Assembly: GCF_019634815.1 (NCBI RefSeq)
Contig: NZ_JAHCAP010000008.1
Coordinates: forward strand, 58,082 to 122,081
DNA: 64,000 bases
Source of the DNA: Dokdonella sp.
GTDB taxonomy: Bacteria; Pseudomonadota; Gammaproteobacteria; Xanthomonadales; Rhodanobacteraceae
Direction of reading: 5' to 3'
Shown in pieces: positions 8,662 to 17,554 of this stretch (positions are counted from its first letter, which is position 1; the number at the start of each line of letters is the position of its first letter). The position numbers and the translations under genes are program-made. The notes beneath the pieces were generated by a model. That model did not search any database. It worked only from the letters and a program-made list of their open reading frames with translations, and was not told where the DNA came from.

Positions 8662-10446
8662 GTGTACGAGGATCTGCTCGCCTTTCAGCAAAGGCCACTA
8701 CCGTTTTCACGGTACACGGCGGCCATAATCTGGACCGATCCGCACATCTCTGCGCAAATGCTGCGCCACCATCTCGACCCGGCCGTTGACAGTGCCTCAC
8801 GCAGCGCGCCGAAGGTTGCGCAGACGATCGAGTGGCTCGACCGCAAGTTCCAACTTGCCGGCACGCAGGTTTGTGATCTCGGATGCGGTCCTGGACTGTA
8901 TGCCGAACCGATGGCCCGGCTCGGGGCGAAGGTGATCGGCATCGACTTCTCGGCGCGTTCGATTGCACATGCCCGGGCGAGCGCGCAGGCCCACGGCCTC
9001 ACAATCGACTATCAACAATCGGACTATCTGCTTGGCAACCTGCCCGATCGGCAGGATCTGGTCTGCCTGATCTACGGCGAATACTGCACGCTTTCCCCAA
9101 CCCAGCGCAGTTCACTGCTGACCCGCGTGAAGAACATGCTGCGCCCGGGTGGCCATCTGGTAGTCGACGTCTTCACCACACACCAGTTCGCCACGTTGCG
9201 CGAAGCTTCGACCTGCGCGGAGCGGCTGATGGATGGGTTCTGGTCGGCCCATGACTATTTCGGTTTCCACAAGTCGTTTCTCTACCCTCGGGAAAAGATA
9301 CTCCTCGACCGTTATCTGATCCTCGAAGCCGGCCGCAAGCTCGAAATCTACAATTGGTTGCAATTCTTCGACCCGGCCTCGATCACCGCCGAGCTGACTG
9401 CCGCGGGATTCGAAGTTGAACTCTTGCTCGACGCCGTAACCGGTGCGCCCTGGCAAGCCGGGCCGCGCGAACTGGCACTGGTGGCCCGCCGCCCACTGCC
9501 GCGGCCGGTGGCAGTGCCCGCTGGCAATACCCGCACAGCCCAGGTCCCGCCCCTGCCGGCCATGCTTGCGCAACAGGTCCGCGAAGGAGACGCCGGCTCC
9601 GCACAGCCGCGCAATGCACTTGCCGCGGTCACCGAAAGGTTCCGGCTGCGCCTGGCATCGCACCCGACCCGGCTTGCGCAAGGATCGCGTTCGGCCTCAT
9701 CATCGACCGTCAGGAAGCCAACCGCAGTCGCTGCGCGCATGATCGAATTCGGACACAGCACCCACGTCGGCCTGCGCCGCGAGCACAACGAAGACACCTA
9801 TCACGCCGATACCGATCTCGGCCTGTGGCTCGTTGCCGACGGCATGGGTGGGCACGAACACGGCGAAGTCGCCAGCGCATTGGCTCGCGATACCCTGATC
9901 CGCGAGGTTGGCAGTGGCACGACGCTGGTGCGTGCGATCCAGCTCGCCGACGAGGAAATCATTCGCCACTCGACACGCCGTTCCGAAGCTTTGCCGATGG
10001 GCACCACGATCGCCGCGCTGCGTCTGGTCAAGGACAACAGTTACGAAGTCGCATGGGTCGGCGACAGCCGCATCTATTTGTGGGAAGACGCCAGCCTGCG
10101 GCAGATTTCGCAGGATCATTCCTACGTGCAGGAACTCATCGACCAGGGTGCGATCACCAGCGAGCAGGCGCGCAACCATCCGCATCGCAACGTGGTCACT
10201 CAGGCTCTGGGCGTGACCGATCCGCAGGCCCTGCGGGTGGAAAGCGTGCGCGGCGACTTCAAACCGGGCATGCAGCTCCTGCTGTGCAGTGACGGCCTCA
10301 CCGAGGAGGTCGACGACGATGCGATCGCAGCCATCCTTTCACGCATCGACCTGAGCGCGCAGGAGTGCGTGGAGCACCTGATCCTCGCAGCACTCGAAGG
10401 CGGCGGCTCCGACAACGTCACCGTGCTGCTGGTGCGCCGCACCTGA
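8662..10446 (+). CDS. SAM methyltransferase-PP2C phosphatase fusion
   Basis: One uninterrupted frame of 594 codons encodes two enzymes. Residues 1-280 are a class I SAM-dependent methyltransferase with WTDPHISAQML near residue 24 and motif I VCDLGCGPGLY at 70-80. Residues 360-594 are a complete PP2C-type Ser/Thr phosphatase with the metal-binding motifs REHNEDTYH, VADGMGG, WVGDSRIY, CSDGLTEE and GGSDNVTVL. A Pro/Ala/Arg-rich linker of about 80 residues joins them. The GTG at 8662 follows a GGGGGG-rich ribosome site; no ATG gives the family N-terminus. An internal ATG at 9739 would make the phosphatase alone but has no visible ribosome site. No kinase gene is near. Substrates of both domains are unknown. 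Confidence 0.85.
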   Translation: MYEDLLAFQQRPLPFSRYTAAIIWTDPHISAQMLRHHLDPAVDSASRSAPKVAQTIEWLDRKFQLAGTQVCDLGCGPGLYAEPMARLGAKVIGIDFSARSIAHARASAQAHGLTIDYQQSDYLLGNLPDRQDLVCLIYGEYCTLSPTQRSSLLTRVKNMLRPGGHLVVDVFTTHQFATLREASTCAERLMDGFWSAHDYFGFHKSFLYPREKILLDRYLILEAGRKLEIYNWLQFFDPASITAELTAAGFEVELLLDAVTGAPWQAGPRELALVARRPLPRPVAVPAGNTRTAQVPPLPAMLAQQVREGDAGSAQPRNALAAVTERFRLRLASHPTRLAQGSRSASSSTVRKPTAVAARMIEFGHSTHVGLRREHNEDTYHADTDLGLWLVADGMGGHEHGEVASALARDTLIREVGSGTTLVRAIQLADEEIIRHSTRRSEALPMGTTIAALRLVKDNSYEVAWVGDSRIYLWEDASLRQISQDHSYVQELIDQGAITSEQARNHPHRNVVTQALGVTDPQALRVESVRGDFKPGMQLLLCSDGLTEEVDDDAIAAILSRIDLSAQECVEHLILAALEGGGSDNVTVLLVRRT

Positions 10447-10455
10447 GGCGGCCGT

Positions 10456-11154
10456 TCAACTGCGCTGCCACACGCAATTTCCCTTCGACGCCGCTTCGAT
10501 CGCGGCTAGCCGCGCGTCATGTGCGACGAGTTCGGCGCTGTTCGCACGGCGCACGAGCGGCCGCAAGATGAGCTGCAGTTCCACGTTGGCGCGCGTTGGC
10601 GCGGTGCTGTCTTCCTCGGCAAAACCGAGTGCCGCCTGGCCCGAAGTCAGCGCGAGATAGACTTCGACCAGCAGGTTGGCGTCGAGCATCGCCCCATGCA
10701 GGCTGCGATGGCTGTTGTCGACGTCGAGTCGCTTGCACAGTGCGTCAAGCGTATTGCGCTGGCCAGGATATTTTTCGCGCGCCAACGCCAGCGTATCGAT
10801 GACCGACACGCGCCCGCCCAAGCTGTGTGCAGCAAATCCTGCGCGCTGCAGTTCAGCGTCGAGGAAGCCGATGTCGAAGCTGGCATTGTGGGCGATCAGC
10901 TCGGCGTCACCGATGAAGTCGAGGAATTCTTGCGCGATCTCGCCGAAGCGCGGCTTGTCGATCAGCGACTCGTCGCTGATGCCGGTCACCGCGCGCGCAC
11001 CTTCGTCGATCGCCCGATCGGGATTGAGATAGGTGCGGAACTCGCGCCCGCTGCGCCGCCGTTGCACCAGTTCAATGCAGCCGATTTCGATCACACGATG
11101 GCCGGCCGCGACTTCGAGTCCGGTGGTTTCGGTGTCCAGCACCACTTGTCTCAT
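10456..11154 (-). CDS. dnaQ: DNA polymerase III epsilon subunit (3'-5' proofreading exonuclease)
   Basis: The 232-residue protein is a DnaQ-type (DEDDh) exonuclease that proofreads for the replicative polymerase. The Exo motifs are LDTETTGL near the N-terminus, HNASFDIGFLD in the middle, and HGAMLDANLL with the catalytic His. The C-terminal tail that binds the alpha subunit is present, and the length is near the 243 residues of E. coli. The start ATG overlaps the rnhA stop by one base (TGATG), so translation is probably coupled. The rnhA-dnaQ neighbourhood is widely conserved in gammaproteobacteria, though their relative orientation varies. Confidence 0.96.
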   Translation of the reverse strand: MRQVVLDTETTGLEVAAGHRVIEIGCIELVQRRRSGREFRTYLNPDRAIDEGARAVTGISDESLIDKPRFGEIAQEFLDFIGDAELIAHNASFDIGFLDAELQRAGFAAHSLGGRVSVIDTLALAREKYPGQRNTLDALCKRLDVDNSHRSLHGAMLDANLLVEVYLALTSGQAALGFAEEDSTAPTRANVELQLILRPLVRRANSAELVAHDARLAAIEAASKGNCVWQRS

Positions 11155-11609
11155 CAAGCCTCCTCCCGTGCCATTTCCGCTGCGGTACGCGCCAGCACAT
11201 CGACGCGCTCGTTCTCGACATGCCCGGCATGGCCCTTGACCCAGTGCCAGCGCACTTGATGCGCAGCCAGGGCAGTCCGCAGGCGTTCCCACAGTTCGCG
11301 ATTCTTGACCGGCTGGCGATCACTTGTGCGCCAGCCATTGGCCTGCCAGCGCGCCATCCATTCCTCGACGCCGCGTTTGACGTACTGCGAATCGGTGGTG
11401 ATCTCGACGACGCAAGGCCGCTTGAGCGCCTCCAGCCCCGCGATCGCCGCCATCAGTTCCATGCGATTGTTGGTCGTCTGTGCTTCGCCGCCGCTGAGTT
11501 CGCGCTCGTGCCCACCGGCGCGCAGCAGTGCGCCCCAGCCCCCTGGTCCCGGATTCCCCAGGCAGGCGCCATCGGTGAACAACTCGACGTGATTGCGCTG
11601 CTGCTTCAT
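11154..11609 (-). CDS. rnhA: Ribonuclease HI
   Basis: This 151-residue enzyme removes the RNA strand of RNA-DNA hybrids. All active-site residues are visible: Asp in [16 protein letters not shown], Glu in NNRMELMAA, Asp in TTDSQYV, His in [11 protein letters not shown], and Asp in RVDVLAR. The start at 11609 yields the usual MKQQ-type N-terminus and overlaps the last four bases of the upstream methyltransferase gene (ATGA). The open frame upstream of that is not family-like. It forms an operon with dnaQ and the methyltransferase. Confidence 0.96.
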   Translation of the reverse strand: MKQQRNHVELFTDGACLGNPGPGGWGALLRAGGHERELSGGEAQTTNNRMELMAAIAGLEALKRPCVVEITTDSQYVKRGVEEWMARWQANGWRTSDRQPVKNRELWERLRTALAAHQVRWHWVKGHAGHVENERVDVLARTAAEMAREEA

Positions 11610-12361
11610 CCGGCATTGCGCCGGCTCGGTACCGCGAGCGACGGTCGTGCAGCGATCCGCACGCGCTTGCGCTGCGGTCGCAGGGGCGTGAGCACGCTTT
11701 GCTGCTTGCATGCCGTCAACGCCCAGGCCGCGCGCAATGGTTTGATAACGCCATCGGCATCAGTGAGCGAAGGCCAGCACGAACCGAACATGCGTGCGCG
11801 CCCGACCGACAGGCCCAGCGCGGACAAGCGTCTGCGCAAGGCATCGGCGCCACTCGTCGTTGGCGCTTCCAGACCGCCACGCGCCCGCCAATGCAACCAG
11901 ACCAGCCACGGACTCCATCGGTTGAATCCGAACCACTGCAGGGTGCCTCCCGGCGCGAGCACGCGCGCGAGTTCAGCGAGATGGTCGGGAGCGGCGGGCA
12001 AGGCATCGGCGGCATGCTGCACCACCACCAGTTGGAATGCGGCATCCTCGAACGGCAGTGCATCCGCGCGGCAGCTGAGGTCACCCCGCAAGCCGTCGCC
12101 ATCGACATGCAGTCGTGACAGGCGCAGGTGACGCGTGTCCACCGACCAGTCTTGATGCGTCGCACAAGCCTGCAGAAGCAGGGCATGACCCGCGGGTCGC
12201 GCCGCAGCAAGCAGCGGCACCAGCGCCAGTTCGCTGCGCAGCAGCGCAGTGGGTTCGGGCAAGGCGTAGAGGCTGTCGGGAGCGGAAATCAAGGCTTCGG
12301 CCGCTGGTTGTTGCGGCAAAGTGTAACCGCTGCGCGTGCGCACACGGGCGATCTTTTGCAA
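11606..12361 (-). CDS. YafS-like class I methyltransferase
   Basis: The 251-residue protein is a divergent SAM-dependent methyltransferase. The glycine-rich motif I is degenerate, but a motif like [18 protein letters not shown], followed by [19 protein letters not shown], is clear. It occupies the place of yafS in the E. coli gloB-yafS-rnhA-dnaQ region, which supports orthology although the substrate is unknown. It overlaps rnhA by four bases. It is divergent from gloB, with a 68-base spacer that contains TATAGT at 12414-12419 as a probable gloB -10. Confidence 0.8.
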   Translation of the reverse strand: MQKIARVRTRSGYTLPQQPAAEALISAPDSLYALPEPTALLRSELALVPLLAAARPAGHALLLQACATHQDWSVDTRHLRLSRLHVDGDGLRGDLSCRADALPFEDAAFQLVVVQHAADALPAAPDHLAELARVLAPGGTLQWFGFNRWSPWLVWLHWRARGGLEAPTTSGADALRRRLSALGLSVGRARMFGSCWPSLTDADGVIKPLRAAWALTACKQQSVLTPLRPQRKRVRIAARPSLAVPSRRNAG

Positions 12362-12429
12362 GCGTGGTCCCGCGACACCAACATCGAGTTAACCATTCGC
12401 AGCAAGTGGCCGCCTATAGTCCGCGATCC

Positions 12430-13191
12430 ATGATCCTGCTAGCCGTCCCCGCGCTCAGCGACAACTACGTGTGGCTGCTCGCTGACGAGGTCGGCAATGC
12501 GGTCGCCGTCGATCCCGGCCAGGCAGCGCCGGTGCATGCCGCATTGGCACGCACTGGCTGGCGCTTGCGTGCGATCCTGCTCACGCACCACCACGCCGAC
12601 CACATCGGCGGTGCCGCCGAACTCGCAGCCACCAGCGGGGCGGCAATCCATGCGCCTCTCGACCCACGCATCGCCGAGGCCGATATCCGCGTCGAGGCCG
12701 GCCAGCAACTCGAGCTCGCCGACGGCCTATTCAGGTTCGAGGTGATCGCGACGCCCGGTCATACGCTCAGTCACGTAGCCTATTTCGGCCACGAGATGCT
12801 GTTTTGTGGCGACACCCTGTTCAGCGTCGGCTGCGGGCGCCTGTTCGAGGGAACGCCGCAGCAAATGCTCGAGTCGCTCGACCGCCTGGCAACCCTGCCC
12901 GCATCGACACGCATTTGCTGCGGACATGAGTACACGCTCGCCAATTGTGCCTTCGCCCGCAGCATCGATCCGCACAACACGGCGCTTGCCCAGTACGAAG
13001 CCCGGGCCCGCGCCTTGCGTGCAGACGGCCTGCCGAGCCTGCCATCAACCCTGGGCGATGAATTGGCCTGCAACCCGTTCCTGCGTGTCAGTGTCCTGCC
13101 GATCGGTGGCGCAGCAGACGCCGGGTCGCGCGTCGAACGCTTTGCCCAATTGCGCCGACACAAGGACCAATTCAAGGCGGTCGTGGCATGA
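12430..13191 (+). CDS. gloB: Hydroxyacylglutathione hydrolase (glyoxalase II)
   Basis: The 253-residue protein hydrolyses S-lactoylglutathione to D-lactate and glutathione, the second step of methylglyoxal detoxification. The metallo-beta-lactamase metal-binding motif THHHADHIGG is intact. It is followed by the second His in TPGHTLSH, the bridging Asp in FCGDTLF, and the late His in CGHEYT, which together bind two metals. Length matches the 251-residue E. coli enzyme. It overlaps mltD by four bases (ATGA); the two genes are also neighbours in E. coli. Confidence 0.96.
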   Translation: MILLAVPALSDNYVWLLADEVGNAVAVDPGQAAPVHAALARTGWRLRAILLTHHHADHIGGAAELAATSGAAIHAPLDPRIAEADIRVEAGQQLELADGLFRFEVIATPGHTLSHVAYFGHEMLFCGDTLFSVGCGRLFEGTPQQMLESLDRLATLPASTRICCGHEYTLANCAFARSIDPHNTALAQYEARARALRADGLPSLPSTLGDELACNPFLRVSVLPIGGAADAGSRVERFAQLRRHKDQFKAVVA

Positions 13192-14534
13192 GGCACGCAT
13201 GGCACCGGCAAGGTTCGTTCGGCCTCGCCGCCCTCGCGCTGCTGCTGGCTGCCTGCGCACCCGCGCCGCAGCGTCCGCCGCAGCCGCCACAATCTCAATC
13301 CCTGCAGGCGGCACCGACGCCACCGCCCGTGGCGGCGCCCGAAGCTGCGCCTGCGCGTGCACCCGCGCCGATCTCGCCTTGGCCGAGACTGCGTGAGTAC
13401 TTCGCAATGCAGCGCTGCGATTATCGGCCACAGGTCCAGCACTGGGCGCGCGCCTACACCCGTTCGCCACGCCATTTTCTCGCCCGATGGACTGACGCCC
13501 TGCCCCTGCTCGACTGGGTCACCGAACAAATCGAACAACGCGGCCTGCCCGCTGAATTCGCGATGCTGCCCTTCGTCGAAAGTGACTACCGCCCGTTGCC
13601 TGCACGCGGCAAGGGTTCGGCGGGCATGTGGCAGATTATTCCCGCGACTGCCCGCGCGAACGGCTTGCACGTGGAGCGTGATTACGATGGCCGGCTCGAC
13701 CTCGTCGATTCGACCCGGGTCGCACTCGATCTGATTGCCCACTACTACAAGGAATTCGCCGATTGGCGATTGGCCGACCTGGCCTTCAACGCCGGCGAAT
13801 TTCGTGTCAAGCGAGCGCTCGGCGAACGCGATGCGCGAGAACTATCGGCGGCGCAACTGGGCAAGCTGCCACTGCGCCGGGTCAGTCACGATCATCTCGA
13901 TCGCCTGCTGGCGCTGGCCTGCATCATCGAAGACCCGTCGCGTTACGGCGTTACGTTGCCGGAGGCAACGACCGATACCCGACTTACCGTGGTGGATCTC
14001 GAGAACGGCATGGATTTGCGCCTGGCCTCGCGCCTGACGGGTTTGCCCCTCGACAAGCTGCGCAGCTGGAACGCCGCCTATCTCGACGATCGCATGCCCG
14101 AGTCCGCGCCACGCCGACTGCTGATCCCACACGCACGGATTGATTCGTTCCGGCATGCGGCCGCGTCGGTTCCACTGGCGTACTGGAATGACTGGCATGA
14201 GCAAGCTGCCGGTCGCAGTGGTCAGCTGGACACTTGGGCCAGCGCGAGCGGCATACCGCCAGAAGCGCTCGCCGCAGCCAATGCCATGCCAGTCGGGGGG
14301 CATGTCACCCACACCACGCGGCTGCTGCTGCCCGGGCGAGAACCGCGCCTCGCGGCCACACCGCGGGTGCGCACAGCCGCTGCCGCAGTGCACGTGATTG
14401 CCGCCGGCGACACCCTGGGTTCGATCGCGCGTCGGCACGGCCTGTCACTGCGCGCGCTGCGCGCGCTCAATCCGCAAGCCACGGGCAAATTGCGCATCGG
14501 CAGTCGCTTGCGACTGCAGCCGGACGAAAGCTGA
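13188..14534 (+). CDS. mltD: Membrane-bound lytic murein transglycosylase D with LysM domain
   Basis: This 448-residue lipoprotein cleaves peptidoglycan glycan strands to 1,6-anhydromuramyl ends. The signal sequence ends in the lipobox LLAAC, so it should be anchored in the outer membrane. A Pro-rich linker precedes the SLT domain, whose catalytic Glu lies in LPFVESDYRP and whose second motif is GSAGMWQIIPATA. A single C-terminal LysM domain (HVIAAGDTLGSIARRHGLS) binds peptidoglycan; the E. coli enzyme has two. It overlaps gloB by four bases and is probably co-transcribed with it. Confidence 0.93.
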   Translation: MRHAWHRQGSFGLAALALLLAACAPAPQRPPQPPQSQSLQAAPTPPPVAAPEAAPARAPAPISPWPRLREYFAMQRCDYRPQVQHWARAYTRSPRHFLARWTDALPLLDWVTEQIEQRGLPAEFAMLPFVESDYRPLPARGKGSAGMWQIIPATARANGLHVERDYDGRLDLVDSTRVALDLIAHYYKEFADWRLADLAFNAGEFRVKRALGERDARELSAAQLGKLPLRRVSHDHLDRLLALACIIEDPSRYGVTLPEATTDTRLTVVDLENGMDLRLASRLTGLPLDKLRSWNAAYLDDRMPESAPRRLLIPHARIDSFRHAAASVPLAYWNDWHEQAAGRSGQLDTWASASGIPPEALAAANAMPVGGHVTHTTRLLLPGREPRLAATPRVRTAAAAVHVIAAGDTLGSIARRHGLSLRALRALNPQATGKLRIGSRLRLQPDES

Positions 14535-14629
14535 TATTGAAGCCGCGCTGCCCTAGTGTGACTGCTCTAGTCCGCGCATCCAGACTCTCCACGACGCGGC
14601 ATGGGCCGCGACCCAAGGAGAACACGACA

Positions 14630-15094
14630 ATGGCCAAGCCCAAACTCAAGAGCGCTGCGAAGAAGGCAACTTCCCATGCCGGCGGCGATGCCCGCCACCT
14701 CGGCAAGAGCGTGATCGATTCAGCCCAGCAGATCTGGCTTGCCGGTCTGGGCGCCTTTGCCAAGGCGCAACAGGAAGGCAGCAAGCTGTTCGAGGCACTG
14801 GTCAAGGAAGGCACCTCGCTCGAAGCCAAGACCCGCAAGTTCACCCAATCCAAGGTCGATGAGGCGCGCGGCAACGTCGAAAGCACGCTGGGCCAGGTGC
14901 GTGAGCGCAGCCAGGAAACCTGGGACAAGCTCGAAAAGGTATTCGAAGATCGCGTGTCGCGTTCGCTCAAGCGACTGGGCATCCCCGGTCAAGCCGACAT
15001 CAAGCGCCTGGAAGCCCGCATCGATGAACTTGCCCGCGGCGGCAAGAAGCAGTCTCCCGTGCGCAAGGTCGCTGCCAAGCGCGGCGCCAAGTAA
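14630..15094 (+). CDS. Phasin-family (polyhydroxyalkanoate granule-associated) protein
   Basis: The 154-residue basic protein fits the phasin / PHA granule-associated (PhaF/PhaI-like) family: DSAQQIWLAGLGAFAKAQQEGSKLFEALVKEG is the family signature region, followed by a long amphipathic coiled-coil segment and a Lys/Arg/Ala-rich tail. Such proteins coat carbon-storage granules or, when the tail is basic, also contact DNA. An AAGGAG site nine bases before ATG 14630 fixes the start. No PHA synthase is in the window, so the granule type is not proven. A strong terminator follows. Confidence 0.85.
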   Translation: MAKPKLKSAAKKATSHAGGDARHLGKSVIDSAQQIWLAGLGAFAKAQQEGSKLFEALVKEGTSLEAKTRKFTQSKVDEARGNVESTLGQVRERSQETWDKLEKVFEDRVSRSLKRLGIPGQADIKRLEARIDELARGGKKQSPVRKVAAKRGAK

Positions 15095-15114
15095 CTGCGC
15101 TTCATGGCAGGCTG

Positions 15115-15143
15115 GAAAAGAGCGGGCATGGCCCGCTCTTTTC
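15115..15143. terminator. Bidirectional rho-independent terminator
   Basis: A perfect 13-base stem, GAAAAGAGCGGGC and its complement, encloses ATG. Runs of A and T at the stem base make it usable in both directions, for the phasin gene and for the converging reductase gene. Confidence 0.88.
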
Positions 15144-15170
15144 GTTTCCGCAGTCCACGTCGCCTGCGTG

Positions 15171-17159
15171 CTACCAGTGCACGCCACGCATCAACGAGGC
15201 AAAGGCGATCTGTTCGGTGGTCGGCTCGGTTGCATCGCCGCGCCCCTTCATGCCCTTGGATGCCTGTGAATCGGGGAACAGGCGGAATGCCGTGTTCATC
15301 ACGATCTCGTAGACGCGCGGCGCCAGCGCGTAGAACACCTGGGCAAAGGTCCCCAACCGGGTGGCGATGCGCACGGGCCGCTCGATGATCGCCTCGACCA
15401 CGATGTCGGCGGCTTCCTCGGGTGACAGCGTGGGCACCGATTCGTACATCTTGGTCGGCGCGATCATCGGTGTCTTCACCAGCGGCATGTTGATGGTGGT
15501 GAAGTTGACGCCATTGTCCGAGAACTCGGCCTGGGCGCAGCGCGAAAACGCATCCAGTGCCGCCTTGGAAGCCACATAGGCCGAGAAACGCGGTGAATTG
15601 GTCAGTACACCGATAGACGAAATGTTGATGATGTGGCCGCGGTGACGCTCGGTCATCTTCGGCAGAAAGCCCATGATCAGGCGCAGGGCACCGAAGTAGT
15701 TGAGCTGCATGGTGCGCTCGAAATCATGGAAACGATCGTAACTGGCACTGATCGCACGCCGGATCGAACGCCCGGCGTTGTTGACGAGAATGTCGACATG
15801 GCCGTGGTCGGCGAGTACCCGCGAGACCAGTTCATCACAGGACTTGAGTTCGGAAAGATCGGCGACATAGGTATGGCAAATGCCGCCAGCCGCCTCGATC
15901 TCGGCCCTGGTTTGTGCCAGCTCGTCTTCGCCGCGCGCGCAGATCACCAGCTTGGCGCCGGCGGCGGCAACCTTGAGTGCGACCGCCTTGCCTATCCCCG
16001 ACGAGCCACCGGTAATGAGCACCACTTTTCCGCGTACCTTGCCGCCCAGTGAATGATCGACGAACAGGTCGGGGTCGAGGTGGCGCTCCCAGTAGTCCCA
16101 CAAGCGCCAGGCGTAGTCTTCGAGCTTGGGCAACTTGATCTTCGAGCCCTTGAGTGCGCGTTCGGTTTCGCGGCAGTCAAAGCGCGTCGGGTAATTGATG
16201 AATTTCATCACCGCCGCGGGTATGCCCAGATCGCGCAGCAGCACATTGACCACGCGACGCACCGGCGGCAGGTTGCCAATCGCCGCACGCACGCTGCCCG
16301 GAATGAAGCCGAACATGCGGGCATCCAGGCGCATCGTCATCTGTGGCGCGTGACCGGCGCGCGCGAACAGGTTGAGCACTTCGCCAATTCGCCGCGGTGC
16401 CGGATCGGTCAGGTGGAAAGTATGGCGATCAAGCGTTGGCTTGTGGGCGATGTGGTCGAGCACGGTCGCAACCCAGTCGACCGGCACGATATTGATGCGC
16501 CCCCCTTCGAGTCCGATTGTCGGCATCCAGGGCGGAAGTGTCTGCCGCATCTTCTTGATCAGGCGGAAGAAATAGTACGGTCCGTCGATCTTGTCGGTTT
16601 CGCCGTTGCGCGAATCGCCCACCACGATGCCGGGGCGATAGACACGCCAAGGCCGCCGACATTCCTTGCGCACCAGGCCCTCGGAATCGTGCTTGGTGCG
16701 GAAATATGGATGATCCAGATCCTCGGCTTCGTCGAACATGTCCTCACGAAACACGCCAGGATACAGCCCGGCTGCAGCGATCGAGCTCACGTGGTGAAAG
16801 CAGCCCGCACGCAGAACCTCGGCAGCCTCGATTGCATGACGGGTGCCTTCGACATTGGCGACGATCTGGCTCTTCTCATCGGCGGAAAGATCGTAAATCG
16901 CGGCGAGATGGAAGAAGTGCCTCACCTTTCCCGCGAGCTCCCGCACCGTTGCCGGCGCCAATCCCAGCCGCGGCTTGCCCAGGTCGCCCACGACGGCGAC
17001 CAGACGCTTGCCCTCGCTGCCAAAGCTGTCCGCCAAAGCGAGAAACTTTGGCATCGATTGCTTGCGTACAAGACAGTGGACTGTGCCTTTGCGCTCCAGC
17101 AGTTTCTCGATCAGCCGCTTGCCGATGAATCCTGTGGCGCCGGTAACGAAATACGTCAT
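15171..17159 (-). CDS. Two-domain fatty acyl-CoA/ACP reductase (alcohol-forming, Marinobacter type)
   Basis: The 662-residue protein joins two short-chain dehydrogenase domains. The N-terminal domain (TGATGFIGKRL, later YFRTKHDSE) is an extended SDR of the thioester-reductase type. The C-terminal domain (TGGSSGIGKAV, NNAGR, active-site YVASK) is a classical SDR. Length, domain order and many segments such as NYPTRFDCRE, DRFHDFERTMQLNYFG and MPLVKTPMIAPTKMYESVPTL match the Marinobacter reductase Maqu_2507 (661 residues) as I remember it, which reduces acyl-CoA through aldehyde to fatty alcohol. The divergent neighbour encodes acyl-CoA-binding protein, which fits an acyl-CoA substrate. The product could feed wax esters, but no wax synthase gene is seen here. 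Confidence 0.88.
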   Translation of the reverse strand: MTYFVTGATGFIGKRLIEKLLERKGTVHCLVRKQSMPKFLALADSFGSEGKRLVAVVGDLGKPRLGLAPATVRELAGKVRHFFHLAAIYDLSADEKSQIVANVEGTRHAIEAAEVLRAGCFHHVSSIAAAGLYPGVFREDMFDEAEDLDHPYFRTKHDSEGLVRKECRRPWRVYRPGIVVGDSRNGETDKIDGPYYFFRLIKKMRQTLPPWMPTIGLEGGRINIVPVDWVATVLDHIAHKPTLDRHTFHLTDPAPRRIGEVLNLFARAGHAPQMTMRLDARMFGFIPGSVRAAIGNLPPVRRVVNVLLRDLGIPAAVMKFINYPTRFDCRETERALKGSKIKLPKLEDYAWRLWDYWERHLDPDLFVDHSLGGKVRGKVVLITGGSSGIGKAVALKVAAAGAKLVICARGEDELAQTRAEIEAAGGICHTYVADLSELKSCDELVSRVLADHGHVDILVNNAGRSIRRAISASYDRFHDFERTMQLNYFGALRLIMGFLPKMTERHRGHIINISSIGVLTNSPRFSAYVASKAALDAFSRCAQAEFSDNGVNFTTINMPLVKTPMIAPTKMYESVPTLSPEEAADIVVEAIIERPVRIATRLGTFAQVFYALAPRVYEIVMNTAFRLFPDSQASKGMKGRGDATEPTTEQIAFASLMRGVHW

Positions 17160-17229
17160 CGTCTGTCCCCTTCCAAGATGCGTGCCGTGGCAAGCATAGC
17201 CGTGCCGCAGCGTGACTGGCTATGTTCGA

Positions 17230-17258
17230 TTGACGTCGGTCGGCCCCGCTGTTGTAAG
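17230..17258 (+). promoter_or_regulatory. Candidate promoter of the acyl-CoA-binding protein gene
   Basis: TTGACG at 17230-17235 and TGTAAG at 17253-17258 are 17 bases apart, in the divergent spacer between the reductase and the acyl-CoA-binding protein gene. The -35 is good and the -10 weak. Confidence 0.4.
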
Positions 17259-17296
17259 CTGCGCCTCTCTTTGCTGCTGCGCTACGGAAATCCGTC

Positions 17297-17554
17297 ATGG
17301 CTGATCTCAAGGCACGCTTCGAAAAGGCCGCAGAAGCCGTCAAAAAGCTCGATGAGCGTCCCGACAACGACACCCTGCTGAAGCTCTACGCGCTCTACAA
17401 GCAAGGTTCGGAGGGTGACGTTTCCGGGCCCAAACCCGGCTTTTTCGATTTCGTCGGCACCGCCAAGTACGAAGCCTGGGCCAAGCTCAAGGGCACCAAG
17501 AACGAGGAAGCGCAGCAAAAGTACATCGATCTGGTCAAGAAGCTCGGCGGCTGA
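17297..17554 (+). CDS. Acyl-CoA-binding protein
   Basis: The 85-residue product is a complete ACBP, a soluble four-helix protein that binds long-chain acyl-CoA esters. Family residues are evident: the LYALYKQGSEGDVSGPKPGFFD loop, then AKYEAWAKLKGTKNEEAQQKYIDLV. ACBP is common in eukaryotes and scattered in bacteria. Here it lies divergent from an acyl-CoA reductase and is one-base overlapped with a TetR regulator (TGATG), so it is likely a pool former or carrier for that reductase. Confidence 0.95.
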   Translation: MADLKARFEKAAEAVKKLDERPDNDTLLKLYALYKQGSEGDVSGPKPGFFDFVGTAKYEAWAKLKGTKNEEAQQKYIDLVKKLGG

